From positions 32,337 to 96,336 of the forward strand of contig JALCCG010000059.1 of the NCBI GenBank assembly GCA_023212695.1: 64,000 bases of DNA, read 5' to 3'. The position numbers were made by a program, and so were the translations under genes. Below the pieces are notes generated by a model. The model was not told the DNA's origin. It saw only the letters and a program-made list of their open reading frames with translations, and made no database searches. This document shows, piece after piece, positions 9,826 through 21,709 of this stretch. The stretch is from Sporisorium sorghi. Its lineage: Eukaryota; Basidiomycota; Ustilaginomycetes; Ustilaginales; Ustilaginaceae. Position 1 is the first letter of the stretch. Each line of letters begins with the position of its first letter.

Positions 9826-12058
9826 ATTTGCAGAGAGCGGCCCGGACTGTTGAAGTGGTGATTAGGGCGATTCCGACATGAGTGTAGGGAGCTAGCGCTG
9901 CTGCTGCGAGCAACAATCTTGACGAGGGAGAGCAGGCTGAACGAGGCCTGCCAGAGCCACGCGTTTGGGTTTTCCGAAGTTTCTACGTTTCCACGAATGC
10001 GAGTGCACCAGCGAGAACGGTGCTTGTCATGAATGGGACCAAATTCGTATCCTTAGCTCGTCCCTTGTGCCGTGCCAAAGTCCATAAGAGATGCTGGTAG
10101 CGAGCTGATAGATGCAGTTGGTAGTGGAGTGTATCTTGGCAGGATCGTTTGACCAATGAGAAATGAGCAAGAAAGGCGAACGGTGCCTCCGTCGAGGTAC
10201 GGAATTGATGTGCACTTCTCGCGAAATGCGTCTTGTCGTGGCCGTTCGTGGGGAAAGAGAAAGAGGAGATGGAGTGAGGAAGGAGAGCACCAGCAGAAGC
10301 AGAAAGCGAAAAGAGGCCCAAGACAACCTTAAAAAGTGAGTTTGCTCAATGCTTGCTGTGCTGTGCTTTGCTTGCTTCTGACTGCTGCTGTGTTGCACAG
10401 TGATTGGACCTCTTGAGCTCAGTCAGTCAGGGTCGTTTCGCTCTTCAGAAGCAGCGAACCGGTAAATTACTGTAAAGGTGCGTGAGCTCGTGAGCCCGTG
10501 CACCCTGAAATTTGGCCGCCCGATCTCGATAACCGTAAATCGGCGCTCCCGACTTTCGGGTTCGAGAAGCTCGATTCGTAGGCAGGCAAACAGACACTCG
10601 CTCGCATCCAAAAGAGCGTCTACAAGCCTTCATCGGTCACATCCGTCAACCAAGCGTCGGTGATGGCACTGCCTCGGACAGCCCGATCTAGCTTCTCGCA
10701 CAGCAGCCCCAATGAAAATGGCGAGCTTCCAAGTCATCGGCAGCTCGCTCTCTTAGACAAGCAATCGTGCGTGCGTGCGTGCGTGCGTGCACATGCACGG
10801 CCCCTCTTCTGAATTTGCAGATCGTGCATCAAGCTGTGTGATATTTTGTCGCGCTGGCCCTGCCTCTTCGACTTGGTTTTCGCTTGCTTTCATGTGATGC
10901 AACAAGCTCCTGCAGCCGAAGCGTGTGAAGGACAGCAAACGGAATCGCTTCGAGAATCACAAGGCGGCGTCTTTCGCTTGCTCTTGACTGTGGCCGGTCA
11001 ACAACGGGGTGCTTATGTCTCAGCTGGTCAAGCATTGAGGAAGAGCAGGAGATAGGAAGCGGTAGAAAGATGGTGATGGCGAGCAGAAGGCGATAGATAG
11101 ATTGGCGTTTGGCGAGCGACTGCCATTGTCAACGCCAATGAGCTGAAATGAAATCTCTGCGTGACGTGCCACCACGGGTCTCAGAGTCATTTGGACTTGC
11201 TCCGTCTCGAATCGGCCTGACTTGGCCCGCGGTGACCTGTGCGAATTTTTTTGTGGTCACTCGCGCGATCTTGGGACGGAGAAGACACAAGATTTGCTCG
11301 GGCTTTGCGAGTGCAGCGACTCTTGTTTGATGAGAAGCCCCTGCATTTTCTTGCTCTTCTTCGCCGTGGCTGGACGGAGGGAAAAAGGAATGAACGCATT
11401 CCTTCGACGCTCGAGCCCCACTCTCATCCGGCCATCCTGTCTTGCTGTCAGGAACATCACTTCTCAAAGCGCCTTCTTGTCTTGCTGCTCTGTCGATGGT
11501 GTAGAAAGCCCTTCACTCTGTCTCGTGTCAGGTTCAGCATGGATGATGATGACCAGCAGCAGCAGCAGCAGCAGCAGCATAGAGACGTCCGACTTGATTT
11601 GCTTGGACGACGAGTTTTCCTTCTGACGTCTTCTTCGAATTTGGTGTCGTGTTCAGCCAACCAGAAAGACGCTTTTCCTGCGCGCCAAGTTTGCTTTTTT
11701 TTTTTTTTTTTTTTTTTTTTTCCCTTCCTCGCTGCTGCTGCCGGTGAGTTGGTTACTGATACAATATCGCCCGTTGCTGCCTGTCGTGTGGAAAGCAAAC
11801 CTAAATTATTATTTTTTTCATTCCTTTTCTTACCGAGTCCATCACTCAGCGGAATGGCAAGATGGCGTTGAGCAGCCTCTTTTTAATTTTCTGTCTTTTT
11901 CTCCCTCTGCTCTGACTGGCCAAGTGCCTGCGCGCACTGCAGGTATTCTTGGTCTCTCGCCTGGCTCTGCTTCGATCCTGCCGCTCTGGCTTTTTTAGCT
12001 CTTGTTTCAGTCAAAGAAAAAAAAAAAGCTGAGCTTTTCAGAATGTCACACTGGCGAT

Positions 12059-12100
<42 letters not shown>

Positions 12101-12800
12101 CGGCAGCATTCCTTCCTAAGCTTTTGTCTCTTCTCACCCACGGGCCGCAGTGATTGTTCCCAATTTTCTAGTCTGGACAGCACGCTCACTCTCACTGCCG
12201 CCGCCGCCGCCGCCCGCCCACCAAGAAGAGCATCTTCGTATCACAAAGACTTCTCTCTCTCTCTCACACACATCTTCTCTACCAATCACTTCTCATCTCT
12301 TTCCGACTCGTCTCGACCAGCTTTCATCACCATCACCATCGCCATCACTTTCGACTGCTTAACCTTCTTTGGCTCACACACACACACACACTCGCCTTTT
12401 CGTTCAAAACTTGCTTACCGACAACCGCCTCCGACTCGTTTCATCAAAAGAATCTCGACCCACTTTGGCGAGTGCGTCAGTAACCGAGTTGCTCTGCATC
12501 CACATCCTGCTCGCCATCCTACTCGTACACCCCGATCACTCGTCGCTCTCCGAGTCACAGCTACTCTAGACGATCCTACGACTCGGAGATCTCTCGCCTC
12601 AAGCTTCTACCAGTCCTCGGTGGATGATGAATGGTTTCACCCGTCACCCTTGATTGAGCGTTGGTGTTCCTTATTCCACATCATTCGCGCTCGCTCTCTT
12701 CTCGCTCACTCGACGAGCTGGCTTCGTCTTTCTCGACAAAACCTCGAGTCCCTGTTCTTGACGGGCTTCTCGTTCTCCCACCATCCTCACATCAAAGGCC
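9826..12800. promoter_or_regulatory. 3 kb divergent leader/promoter region with microsatellites
   Basis: No supported gene lies here. All ORFs are low-complexity, start at non-ATG codons or run through homopolymers. It contains a GTGC tetranucleotide array (10766-10790), a CAG array (11554-11579), a T27 run (11695-11721), a CT array (12063-12096), a GCC array (about 12197-12214) and a CA array (12374-12391). The last 700 bp before the ATG at 12801 are strongly pyrimidine-rich on the + strand, typical of a long fungal 5' leader. It must hold the promoters of the PUF gene and of the disordered protein gene. Confidence 0.5.
12063..12096. repeat. (CT)17 microsatellite
   Basis: Perfect dinucleotide array on the + strand, about 700 bp upstream of the ATG at 12801. 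More CT-rich tracts follow at about 12250-12270. Confidence 0.95.
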
Positions 12801-13979
12801 ATGGCCGCCACTAGAGCTCGCACCGAACTCGCCGCCGCCGCCGCTTCTCCTGCCCTGCACAATGTCAAAGATGTAGTCGCCAATCGCGAGGCGGCGTCGG
12901 TCGATGCAGCTTCCAACGACCACACTCCCGCCCGCCGCACCACCACTCGTGCTCGCAAACTCCCCAGCCGCCTTCTCCCTTCTCCTTCTCCTCCGCCCTC
13001 GCGTCCCTCCTCTCTCTATAACGCTGCAAAGCACGCAAAGGGCGGCAAGGATGGCTCCGACAGCACTCCCGCATCTCCTGCCGTCACCTCGTCGGCTTCC
13101 TCAGCAGCTTCAGCAGCAAAGATTCGCAAATCAGCCAAGCCAGAACCAGACACCACCGGCTCTGACCTCGACCCTGCTGCCGACAAGGACGACTCCGAGG
13201 ATCTCGGGCCTGGCAAGCGCAAGCGTCGTCCCAGCAGCATGTACAAGCCGCCTTCCACCTTGACCACCGTCGAAACTCCCTCTCCTGCTTCTTCCTTGTC
13301 AAGCTCAAAGCACAAGAAGAAGGGTCGCAGCACCAGCCCCGAAGCTTCCGCTCACAAGGGCCAATCTCCTTATGTCGCCGTCGCACACGCCAAACTCAAG
13401 AGCCGTCTCTCCAAGGGCAGACTCGAAGCCGGTACTCCACTGTCCAAGAACAACCGTGCTCAGCATGGCTTGACCCTCGAGTCTAAGAACGGCGATGACT
13501 CGGAGGCAGAACTAGACGCCGCCTCTCGATTTGTGTCCAAGCGAGTGCGCATCGGAGACGTTCAAGATTCGATGGATCTGTCGCCCCCGCCGCTGCTCCC
13601 TCGCGATGGCTCCGCCAGGATCCAGATGCCCATGCACTACTCGCAGCCCACATTCATTCGCGGCGGCCGTGTCAGCGTCTCGCCAGAGGCATCGGCGAAG
13701 CGTCCCGCCAAGTTTGGCACTCGAGTCGACGAATCCGACATGGAACGCAGCCGCATTGGCAACATCATGCGCGCCAGCAAAGGCGACGTTCACGGCGCAT
13801 GGAAGCACTCCGACCTCATGTCCTCGTCTCCCGTTTCGGCCGCCATCGCCAAGTTCGACACCGACGTGGGTGCGCCGTTGACCTACGTTCCCTTCCGCAG
13901 CGGCGCACGTGGCGCAATCAGCTTCCGCAACCTGCACGACAACCCCTTCGCCAACCGTGCATTGGATGAAGAGGCAGAA

Positions 13980-14011
<32 letters not shown>

Positions 14012-15404
14012 AAATGACTTCCACCAAGCCATGCTCGACGCTGACTTTGACTTCTTCGACTCGCAAAAGTCAGACACGGGCGCAGCAAAGGCTGTTTGGC
14101 CCGCCTCTCGACGCGGCACCACCGAGGAAGCCGACATGGACGACACTCCCGCCACCACACCTCGCAGCCCGCAATCTGGATGCGATCTCCCCTCGCCTGG
14201 CAGTCCGCGCTGCAAGACCGAAGACGATGTGATCGTGCCTAGCGCCGAGGACAAGGTCTCTTCGTACAGTGCTGGACGCGATTCGGTGTTTGCCCACGCT
14301 CTGCCCACCACACAGGTGGGCGCCGACAAACCGCACCAGCATGCCGGCTCGCTTACGCTCTCGCTGCCGTACAATCCGGCCGTTGCAGCGTCGTCGCCTC
14401 AACTGCGCGCCATGGACGTTGAATCGGACGCCGCCAGCGCCGCCAAGGGCGTCAAGGATGCCGCCACCAACACCCAGATGGGAACGCCCATCTTGCAGAG
14501 GCGAAAGCATGCCGGATTGCCCGCCGGCCCGCACGCACTGGCGCCACTCAAGCTGGGCGCCGACCTGATGGAGCGAAGCACGTCGAACGCCGCTCCGTAC
14601 ATGCAGCTCTCGCCCATGATCGAGATGGATTCGCCGCTGCTCAGCCCCGGTCTGACGTTGAGCTTGCACACCAAGGGCACCGACTTGCCCAGCCCCTTCA
14701 TCATGGGTGTTGGCGCCTTGCCGGACCTCGAGCAGCCGGCTCCGCTCGACCTGCCTCCTCCCGCCGAGGGCTCGACCACCCCCAAAGCGTCGAGCCCTGA
14801 GATCGTGGTCCCGGTGCAGCCGTCGGTTGCTGTCGCCAAGCCCGAGGCTGTTCAGGAGCCTCTAGCCCCAAAGCAGCTTGAGGTCAAGGCTGTCGAGACT
14901 GCCAAGGAGGCAACCGGCTCGAAAGCAGACAAGCCGTCGGCGCGACGACCTGCGCTGCCGCCTCCGCGTCAGATCCGGTTCACGACTTTTACGACGCCAT
15001 CGGTCGAGTCAACTGAGACTAAGCCACAGCAGCCCGAGGCAACTCAGAAGGCGGCCGATCGCACTCGTCCTACTCAGCAACAGCAGAAAACGCAGCATCA
15101 ACAATCTAGCGCTGGTGGTGCCTCAACCACCAGTCCCAAATCCGAAATCACTCCCGAACTGATCCACTCTGGTTCCGCTTCGCCCGACTCTGCGACCGAC
15201 TCGCCGAGCCCGCTGTCGCAGGCGGATAGCACGTCGAGCGCCGATGCCGAAGTCGAAACGATCCTGTTTGGACCTCAGGAGAAGCTGGACCTGCACGAGT
15301 TGGACCACGCCTGGGACGGCTCCAAAGCGGCTCAGCACGAAGCGGCTTTGCGTCGAGCTCAGGTGGCTCAGATGCCCAAGCCGCTCGACGTCAAGACGCA
15401 GTGA
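12801..15404 (+). CDS. Hypothetical disordered nuclear-type protein
   Basis: 867 aa, one exon, ATG at 12801. I recognise no catalytic or DNA-binding domain. It is rich in Ser, Pro, Ala, Lys and Asp, with several basic nuclear-localisation-like patches (GKRKRR near 138; KHKKKGR near 170; SKRVRIGD near 245). A D10 stretch (394-403) is followed by NDFHQAMLDADFDFFDSQ, an acidic-aromatic segment that looks like a short conserved module or activation-domain-like element. Many S/T-P sites (TPRSPQ, SPGSPR) could be proline-directed phosphorylation sites. The last ~40 residues (QEKLDLHELDHAWDG) may form a short helix. The long pyrimidine-rich leader suggests a regulated nuclear factor, but function is unknown. 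Confidence 0.82.
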
Positions 15405-16305
15405 TCGGATTTCTTTGCTACAAACAAAAGAGGCTCTCTCCTCGCTTTTCATTTTCCCCTTTGTACAACAGTCGAGTGTCAGGCAGCCCTGTCATTTCAA
15501 AGATCTCCTGGAAACCCCTCGTTCCCCTCGAAGTAAGCCTCCCACCACCTTCGGGTATACGTTGTCCGAACAGGACGACAGAAAAACGGGAGATACAGTA
15601 CTCTTGTTTTTATTCTCTCTACCAATACTTGTAACAACATTGTTTCGCTATTCTTGTCTCTCTTCTCCAACTATCTTGCTCGACCACCATTGCCACCACC
15701 ACCACTTTGCTTCGTTGCGACTGCCACTCTGTTTTGGCGTCGGCGAGATCAATTCAAAGCTTTTTTTTTCATGTGCTGTGGAGACATTCTCCCAGCACCA
15801 ACGAGACTTCTTTCTGATTGGCATTTGTTCAAGTCAGCTGCAACGAGATGAAGCGCTGCCGAGTGTGATTGGCGATCAGGACCATGATGGCAGCGAGGCG
15901 GGCTGATCAGTCTCTGGCCGTCTCTGCACAACGCTTCTGTGAAAACGAGCCTAAAATAGCTCAACTTTTAAAAATAAAATTTAAAAAATAAAAGCGATTC
16001 GCAATCGCGCGCGCGTCTTTTTTTGGGCTCAGCCAAGCGAGAAAGAGTGTTTGTGTGGAGGAAACTGAGCAACAACGCTGAGCAACGTTGCTCCTATCTA
16101 ACCACCACCACCACCACAACAGGGTCCTCATAGCACCACATCTGCATCAGCCACTTGAAGAAAATCAAGCAGGCTCGACTTCATCCGACGCTGAATCGAC
16201 CTGCTGTCGGCTCTGTGACGTCCTGCAGGCTTGAGCGATCTAGCTGTTGACCGCCCATGCCTTTGCCATAGATAAGGCTGCTCGCAGGCCTCGACACTCT
16301 CCAAC
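15405..16305. other. Intergenic spacer between tandem genes
   Basis: About 900 bp holding the 3' region of the disordered-protein gene and the promoter of ATG15. It is AT-rich near 15955-15990 and contains a CCA-rich array near 16101-16120. I see no gene or RNA in it. Confidence 0.4.
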
Positions 16306-17904
16306 ATGATGCGGAAACACCACCACAGCTGGCTGCTACTTGCAGCAGCCTGCCTGCTGGTCTCGTGCTGGACCGCAAACGCCATCATTGTCGATGCACT
16401 GATCCCGCCAAGATCAGCCTCTTCTACTCTATCAACGTACGAGCAACCGTTCGCCCTCTCATCGTACTTGCAAAAGGTGTTTGGCTCTTCGGTTCAAGCC
16501 TTCTTTGGTGTGGAGCAACACCAACATACCGGTACCAAGTCCTTCGGGCTGAGGGAGGCTTATCATCAGGGTATCGGCGACAAGGCCCACGAGCGTGCCA
16601 AGGCCAGCTTCGATTTCAAGATCACGGCTGATGGCGTGCAAGCCAGCCAGGCCAGCCTCGACTTTATCCCCGCCATTCGAACTGTGCGACAGCGCATCAC
16701 CCGAGCCAAAGATCCGAAAAGATACCTCGAGGTGCGAGGCCAATCGTACAAGGATGCCATGTGCGCAGCCTCCACTGAACTCGACTGGGAAGACGTCGAC
16801 GTGGAAGCACCCGACGTCTCGGACCGCACCACAGTGCTTGCGTTTGCCAAGATGGCGGCGGCAGCGTACAAGAATGACACTTCCGACTGGGATGGCATCG
16901 GTGGATTCGATCCTACCAATTCGTTTGGCTGGGAGGGCGATGGCATCCGCGGCCACATTTTCACGACGCACGACAACGACACGATCGTCGTGGCACTCAA
17001 AGGAACCTCGAACGTGTTTCTGGGCGGTGGCGATACCGCACGTCGGGACAAGACCAACGACAATCTGTTGTTCTCATGCTGCTGCGCGCGTGTGTCTTGG
17101 TCGTGGTCGACCGTGTGCGACTGCTACCAAGGCCACGGCGACCAATGCGGCCAGACGTGCTTGGAACGCGCACTGATCGAAAAGTCGCTCTACTACCCCG
17201 CCATCACGGATCTGTTCAACAATGTCTCGTACGCCTACCCGGACTCGCAGATCTGGATCACGGGCCATAGTCTGGGAGGAGCTTTGTCGTCGTTGCTCGG
17301 CATGACGTTTGGCGTTCCTACAGTCACATTCCAAGCTCCCGGTGAGCGTATGGCGGCGATGCGACTGCACCTGCCATTGCCACCGGCAAAGCACCCGGAC
17401 GAGAGTCCCGTGGCAGCACTGCCTATCGTGCACGTGTACAACAATGCCGATCCGATCGCCACGGGACAGTGCAACGGTGCTGGATCGGTGTGCTCCAACT
17501 TTGGATATGCGATGGAGTCCAAGTGTCACGCAGGCAAGAGCATCGTATACGACACGGTGGGCAAGCTGGGCTGGTCGATGACGGTCAACGCGCATCGCAT
17601 CAACTCGCTGGTGGAGGATGTGCTGACGGAGGACTGGAGCGAAAAGGTGCGCAAGAAGAAGGCCAAGCTGCGCAGCACCAACACGGGTGTCGCGGAGAAG
17701 CAAGAGGGTGACGCAAGCACAAGCGGCTGGAGGTGGCCATGGCATCGAGGCGACAGTGCGGATGACGACGGAGACTCGGACGACGATACCGACGAGGACG
17801 ACAAGCTTGCCGTGCCCAAAGCGAGGTCAGAGGAAAAGTGTCAAGATTGCACGAACTGGCACTTTACTGATGACACTGCGGATGGCGATCCTTCATCGGT
17901 TTGA
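16306..17904 (+). CDS. ATG15: Autophagy-related lipase ATG15
   Basis: 532 aa, one exon, starting MM at 16306/16309. Residues about 9-28 are a signal-anchor (LLLAAACLLVSCW). The lipase nucleophile elbow is GHSLGG with Ser322; the other triad members are Asp382 (NNADPIA) and His430 (NAHRIN). The cysteine-rich stretch around 255-285 (CCCARVSW..CDCY) is characteristic of the Atg15 family. Known role: a membrane-anchored phospholipase delivered through the ER and multivesicular-body route to the vacuole, where it breaks down autophagic and Cvt bodies and other intravacuolar vesicles. The tail after about 450 is basic then acidic (DDDGDSDDDTDEDD) and probably disordered. Several N-glycosylation sequons (for example NDT near 188 and 225) fit secretory-pathway entry. 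Confidence 0.95.
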   Translation: MMRKHHHSWLLLAAACLLVSCWTANAIIVDALIPPRSASSTLSTYEQPFALSSYLQKVFGSSVQAFFGVEQHQHTGTKSFGLREAYHQGIGDKAHERAKASFDFKITADGVQASQASLDFIPAIRTVRQRITRAKDPKRYLEVRGQSYKDAMCAASTELDWEDVDVEAPDVSDRTTVLAFAKMAAAAYKNDTSDWDGIGGFDPTNSFGWEGDGIRGHIFTTHDNDTIVVALKGTSNVFLGGGDTARRDKTNDNLLFSCCCARVSWSWSTVCDCYQGHGDQCGQTCLERALIEKSLYYPAITDLFNNVSYAYPDSQIWITGHSLGGALSSLLGMTFGVPTVTFQAPGERMAAMRLHLPLPPAKHPDESPVAALPIVHVYNNADPIATGQCNGAGSVCSNFGYAMESKCHAGKSIVYDTVGKLGWSMTVNAHRINSLVEDVLTEDWSEKVRKKKAKLRSTNTGVAEKQEGDASTSGWRWPWHRGDSADDDGDSDDDTDEDDKLAVPKARSEEKCQDCTNWHFTDDTADGDPSSV

Positions 17905-18842
17905 GATGCGGGTCGAGCCGCTCGTTGGCGTTACCTCTCTCTCTAGTGCCCAGCACACATTTATACCCTCCAGTACGCTGTGCTCATCAGGACAATCCAA
18001 CCGCATCCCAAATCCGAATCTCATGCGTCTGGTTCGGCATCGGCTACTAGCATCTCATTTCCACGACAGCCTCTACTTCTGCCTTGTACCTTATAGAGAT
18101 CTAATCTTTGTTTTCTCGTATTACGATCGTCTTTCTTGCTTGTTTGTCATTCAGCCTTTGACGATGCTGTTGGAGGTCGTTGAGGGGTGTGTGCGTTGGT
18201 CCCACAAAGGCTCGCCCGAGTGGGGCGTGCAGGACAGAAAAAAAAGGGGCGGTGTGGGCGTGCGGTCCCTTTGAGTGTAGAATGTGTGCCGACTGTCGTC
18301 CTTCTCCGACGTTTATTTTTTGTTTTTTTAGACTCATTTTCCATAAAGAATGACGCTCCGTGCGCTGGAATTGCTATTCTTACGGCAGGATTGCAGCAGC
18401 GATTATTTTCAACAAAAAAATAAAAATAAAAAAATCGACGCCACGGATGTGCTGCACCGCCCCGCGTCGGCTGTGGTTGGAGACACTTGCCATCAATCAA
18501 ACGACGATTTCGACGTCTGCTGTCGAAGAACACCCTTTGTTCGAGCTTCTACCATCATTCAAGGGAGCTCCATCAGCTCCATCACATATTTCGAACGCTT
18601 GTTGCTCTCTGGACGACGACGACGACGACGACGACGACGAACCTCCTGGTCCTGGTCTGCGCACACCAACTTTCAAACGCGCTGCGCCTTGTGCGCCTCT
18701 CCTCGCACAGTAAAGCGCACCTCACCACCACCTCCTACAATCGCGTCGAAAGCAGCCCGCAAGATCTCCACCGCTTCCGTTTTCGTTCGAACGATACACT
18801 CTAGACATCACGGCTGGCGAGAAGCCTCTTACAGTCGACGCC
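17905..18842. other. Intergenic spacer
   Basis: Holds the 3' end of ATG15 and the leader of TVP38. Includes A-rich runs near 18412-18434 and a GAC/CGA triplet array at about 18614-18638. An ORF through the array is low complexity. No gene seen. Confidence 0.4.
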
Positions 18843-20984
18843 ATGTCGAACAACCCTTACTACTCTCGGCAGCCGCAACGCCAGCCTGCCTACAACAGTC
18901 CGCTCCACAATTCACCTTACAACAATGCACGCGGTCAGCCGCTCACCCCGGACCAAGACGGCGTCGACTACCACCACTACCACGGCCAACCAGCCTCGTA
19001 CACTCCTCAACCCTATCACGATCCATATGCAACCACGCTCACCCCGGCCGACGATCACACCTACCCGGTCATCTCGAGCGACAACCTCGTGCGTCACACT
19101 TCTCCTTACCATAGCAGCAACAAAGATGCGTACAACTCGCACTCGGACGACGGCCACGATCTTACGCTCCGCGGCACCGACTACACGCTCGCCAAGGACG
19201 AGGAGACCAGTCGGCTCGGCTATGGACGCGGCCATCGCATCCAAGCCACCGACGGTCTTCTGCCAGATGTGCCACCGGACATGGACCGGCTCAACCCGGA
19301 GCAGAAGGAGATCATGAAGCAGTTCCCCCCGGACCTCGACGACGAAAATGGAGGCAAGTCCGGCGTGCAAGCTGCCAAGGACCTGCTCAAGGACTGGAAG
19401 TCGTGGTTCCAGCTCAAATACCTCCATTGGTGGATCATGCTCATCCTCGTTATTGCGTTGGTGGCGTTCACCACCATCTACCACAAGCAGATCGTCGACT
19501 GGCTCACGCCCATCTCGAAAAAGGTGACCACCGTCGGCTGGGGCTGGATCATCCCCGTTGCTATCTTGTTTGTCATTTCGTTCCCGCCGCTGTTCGGACA
19601 CGAGATCGTGCTCATCCTCGTTGGTCTGGTGTATGGGCTGTGGATCGGCTTCGGCATCGCGTCGCTCGGTACGCTGCTGGGCGAGATCGGCAACTTTTAC
19701 GCTTTCAAGCACTGCCTCAGATCCATGGCCGCCAGCTACGAGCGCAAGAACATCCACTATGCGTGCATGGCCGAGATGGTGCGCGACGGCGGGTTCTGGG
19801 TCATGTTTCTGGCGCGACTCTCGGCCATCCCGGGGCACTTCACTACAGCCGTCTTTGCGACGGTGGGGATGAACATCTTCATCTTTACGTTCGCCGCCGT
19901 GCTCGCGCTGCCTAAACAGCTGCTTATCGTCTACTTGGGTGTCGCCATTAAGAATTCGGGGGACGGCACGGAAGACACCAAGAGCAAGATCATCAAGTAC
20001 GTCGTGCTGGCCATCAGTTTCATCATTACGGTCTGGACGGCATACTGGCTGTACCAGAAGATGGAAAAGGTGCGGCCTACTGTCAGTGCCAAGTTGCGGC
20101 AGAAGAGGTACGAGCTGCTGCTGCAGGCGAGGACGCCGGGGACCGAGGGGTATAGTGGTGAGAGGATGCATGTCTATCCTCCCGTTCCTGGTGGTGGTGG
20201 TGGGTATGGCGCGCCGGCGAATGGTGGATTGGACGCGAGCTATGGGTACAGGCCACAGGGTCAGCCTCCAGCAATAGCGGCGGGGGATGACAGTTTCGCA
20301 CGAAACGGAGGGTATCAAGAGGCGGGAGACTTTTCTACGGATACATACGACCAGCCTATGCCCGGGGCCGCTTCGACGTCTGCTGCAGCAAGTCGACAGC
20401 CGATCCTCGCCGCAGCAGCGCCACATTCCAATAGCGCTCAAGGGAGGTCGTCCTACAACCCCCCAACGGCGGCGGCGGCAGCAGGTGCAGCGCGATCCGG
20501 CCCACAACAGCAGCAACAGCCGTACCAAGCAGCACCGCAACCAGCAGGAGCGGCAGCAGGAGGCCGCCAACCAATCTCCGCAGCACCACTGCAATTCCAC
20601 CGCCCCATCCGCCAGACATCCTCCAATCCTTCGCCGACGTCGCCCTTCCAAGACCCCGCACCCACGGCGCCGTCAGACGGATTCACCCAGCCACCCGCAG
20701 CCCTACGCGCAGGCGGAGCAGGAGGTCGACGGCAGAACGACGAATCCACCCCCTTGACCGGTGCAGGCGCACCGAACGACTGGGCATCCACATCCTCCCT
20801 CGCCCCCAGCCCGGTCGACGAACACGGCCCGCCGCCAGACTACGCGAGCTTCCCGCCCAGCGTCGCTTCGCATTCCAACCAGCAGCAGCAACATCCGAGG
20901 TCGCTCCAGCCCCAACAGCAGCAGCAAGCGCCGGCAGGGGCGCGTGTAGATCCCACTGTGCAGCGGTACCATCTTTCGGATTGA
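18843..20984 (+). CDS. TVP38: Golgi membrane protein TVP38 (VTT/SNARE-associated family)
   Basis: 713 aa, one exon, ATG at 18843. A Tyr/His/Pro-rich cytosolic N-terminus (1-190) is followed by a helical membrane domain from about 196 to 410: TM1 at 196-216 (WWIMLILVIALVAF), then the VTT/DedA core with GHEIVLILVGLVYG, a GEIGNFYAFK re-entrant-type segment and the FLARLSAIPGHFTTAVF motif, and a last TM near 385-405. A 300-residue tail rich in Gln, Pro, Ala and Gly follows. Known: yeast Tvp38 is a Tlg2-vesicle/Golgi protein, and VTT-domain relatives (TMEM41B, VMP1) are phospholipid scramblases, so lipid scrambling is a reasonable inference. The tail is far longer than in yeast (337 aa protein) and is low complexity. 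Confidence 0.93.
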   Translation: MSNNPYYSRQPQRQPAYNSPLHNSPYNNARGQPLTPDQDGVDYHHYHGQPASYTPQPYHDPYATTLTPADDHTYPVISSDNLVRHTSPYHSSNKDAYNSHSDDGHDLTLRGTDYTLAKDEETSRLGYGRGHRIQATDGLLPDVPPDMDRLNPEQKEIMKQFPPDLDDENGGKSGVQAAKDLLKDWKSWFQLKYLHWWIMLILVIALVAFTTIYHKQIVDWLTPISKKVTTVGWGWIIPVAILFVISFPPLFGHEIVLILVGLVYGLWIGFGIASLGTLLGEIGNFYAFKHCLRSMAASYERKNIHYACMAEMVRDGGFWVMFLARLSAIPGHFTTAVFATVGMNIFIFTFAAVLALPKQLLIVYLGVAIKNSGDGTEDTKSKIIKYVVLAISFIITVWTAYWLYQKMEKVRPTVSAKLRQKRYELLLQARTPGTEGYSGERMHVYPPVPGGGGGYGAPANGGLDASYGYRPQGQPPAIAAGDDSFARNGGYQEAGDFSTDTYDQPMPGAASTSAAASRQPILAAAAPHSNSAQGRSSYNPPTAAAAAGAARSGPQQQQQPYQAAPQPAGAAAGGRQPISAAPLQFHRPIRQTSSNPSPTSPFQDPAPTAPSDGFTQPPAALRAGGAGGRRQNDESTPLTGAGAPNDWASTSSLAPSPVDEHGPPPDYASFPPSVASHSNQQQQHPRSLQPQQQQQAPAGARVDPTVQRYHLSD

Positions 20985-21709
20985 TGTTGTGTAATGCACG
21001 CTCCTTTTTTGATTGCCTTTGTCGTGCGTGTGAAGTGTAGGATGCGTCTTGAAACTGTGACGATCTGAGCGGGTGGACAGATGATGAGAGTGGCGCGAGC
21101 GTTGTCGCCATCCAAACGTCGCCGGGAACCAGCCGGTGAACAAGGCAGTGATACGCATCGACGAGCTGCCTTTCGACGGCAAGGGAAAAGCTCCCAGGCA
21201 CCAGATCTGGCTGCCGCCTCTCTGAGTGAAAGGGTGCCGCTTTCAACGGGCGCAACAGGTGAGCTGGGAAAGCATGAGCGGTTGCACATGAATGTGCGCA
21301 ACTCACAGATCTTTGCCACGATCAGAGGCACCGCTTAGATCGTGCGCGTGCAAGTGGTGTCTCCCGAAGCCAACTGTCGCTCTCGAAAGCGGTGCGGTCG
21401 GGTCGGGGTCAACGGTGCGCTCTTCGCTTGAAAAGAGCTTCGAATGCACCGTCGCTCACTGCACACAGAGAGAGAGTGGCGTCCGAAAAGCAAGCACGAT
21501 GGTTGTTGAGAAAGTTGAGCTCTGTGTGTGTGGATTCCATGAGAGTTCGGCGGTGTACAGGATGCAAGTCATGGCGATTGCGCCACTGTCGATGGTGGTG
21601 CTGCCGTTGCTGCCGGTGCTGCCGTTGCTCGTGCCCGTGTTGCAGCAGCTGCTCCTACCATTCGTGCTTCCACTGCCCCACGAATTCTCCGTCCCCTCCT
21701 CGGCCACCT
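20985..21709. other. Convergent 3' intergenic region
   Basis: About 725 bp between the ends of TVP38 (+) and COA1 (-). Overlapping ORFs here are antisense or start at non-ATG codons. Nothing further recognised. Confidence 0.4.

Noticed and set aside
10440..10580. tRNA-like signals (GGTTCGAG box B-like near 10556)
   Set aside because: No matching acceptor or T-arm pairing is visible, and the required CC after the T-loop is absent.
11239..11871. 210-codon + strand ORF through the CAG array and T27 run
   Set aside because: It starts by chance, contains a poly-Gln and poly-Phe stretch made by microsatellites, and has no domain.
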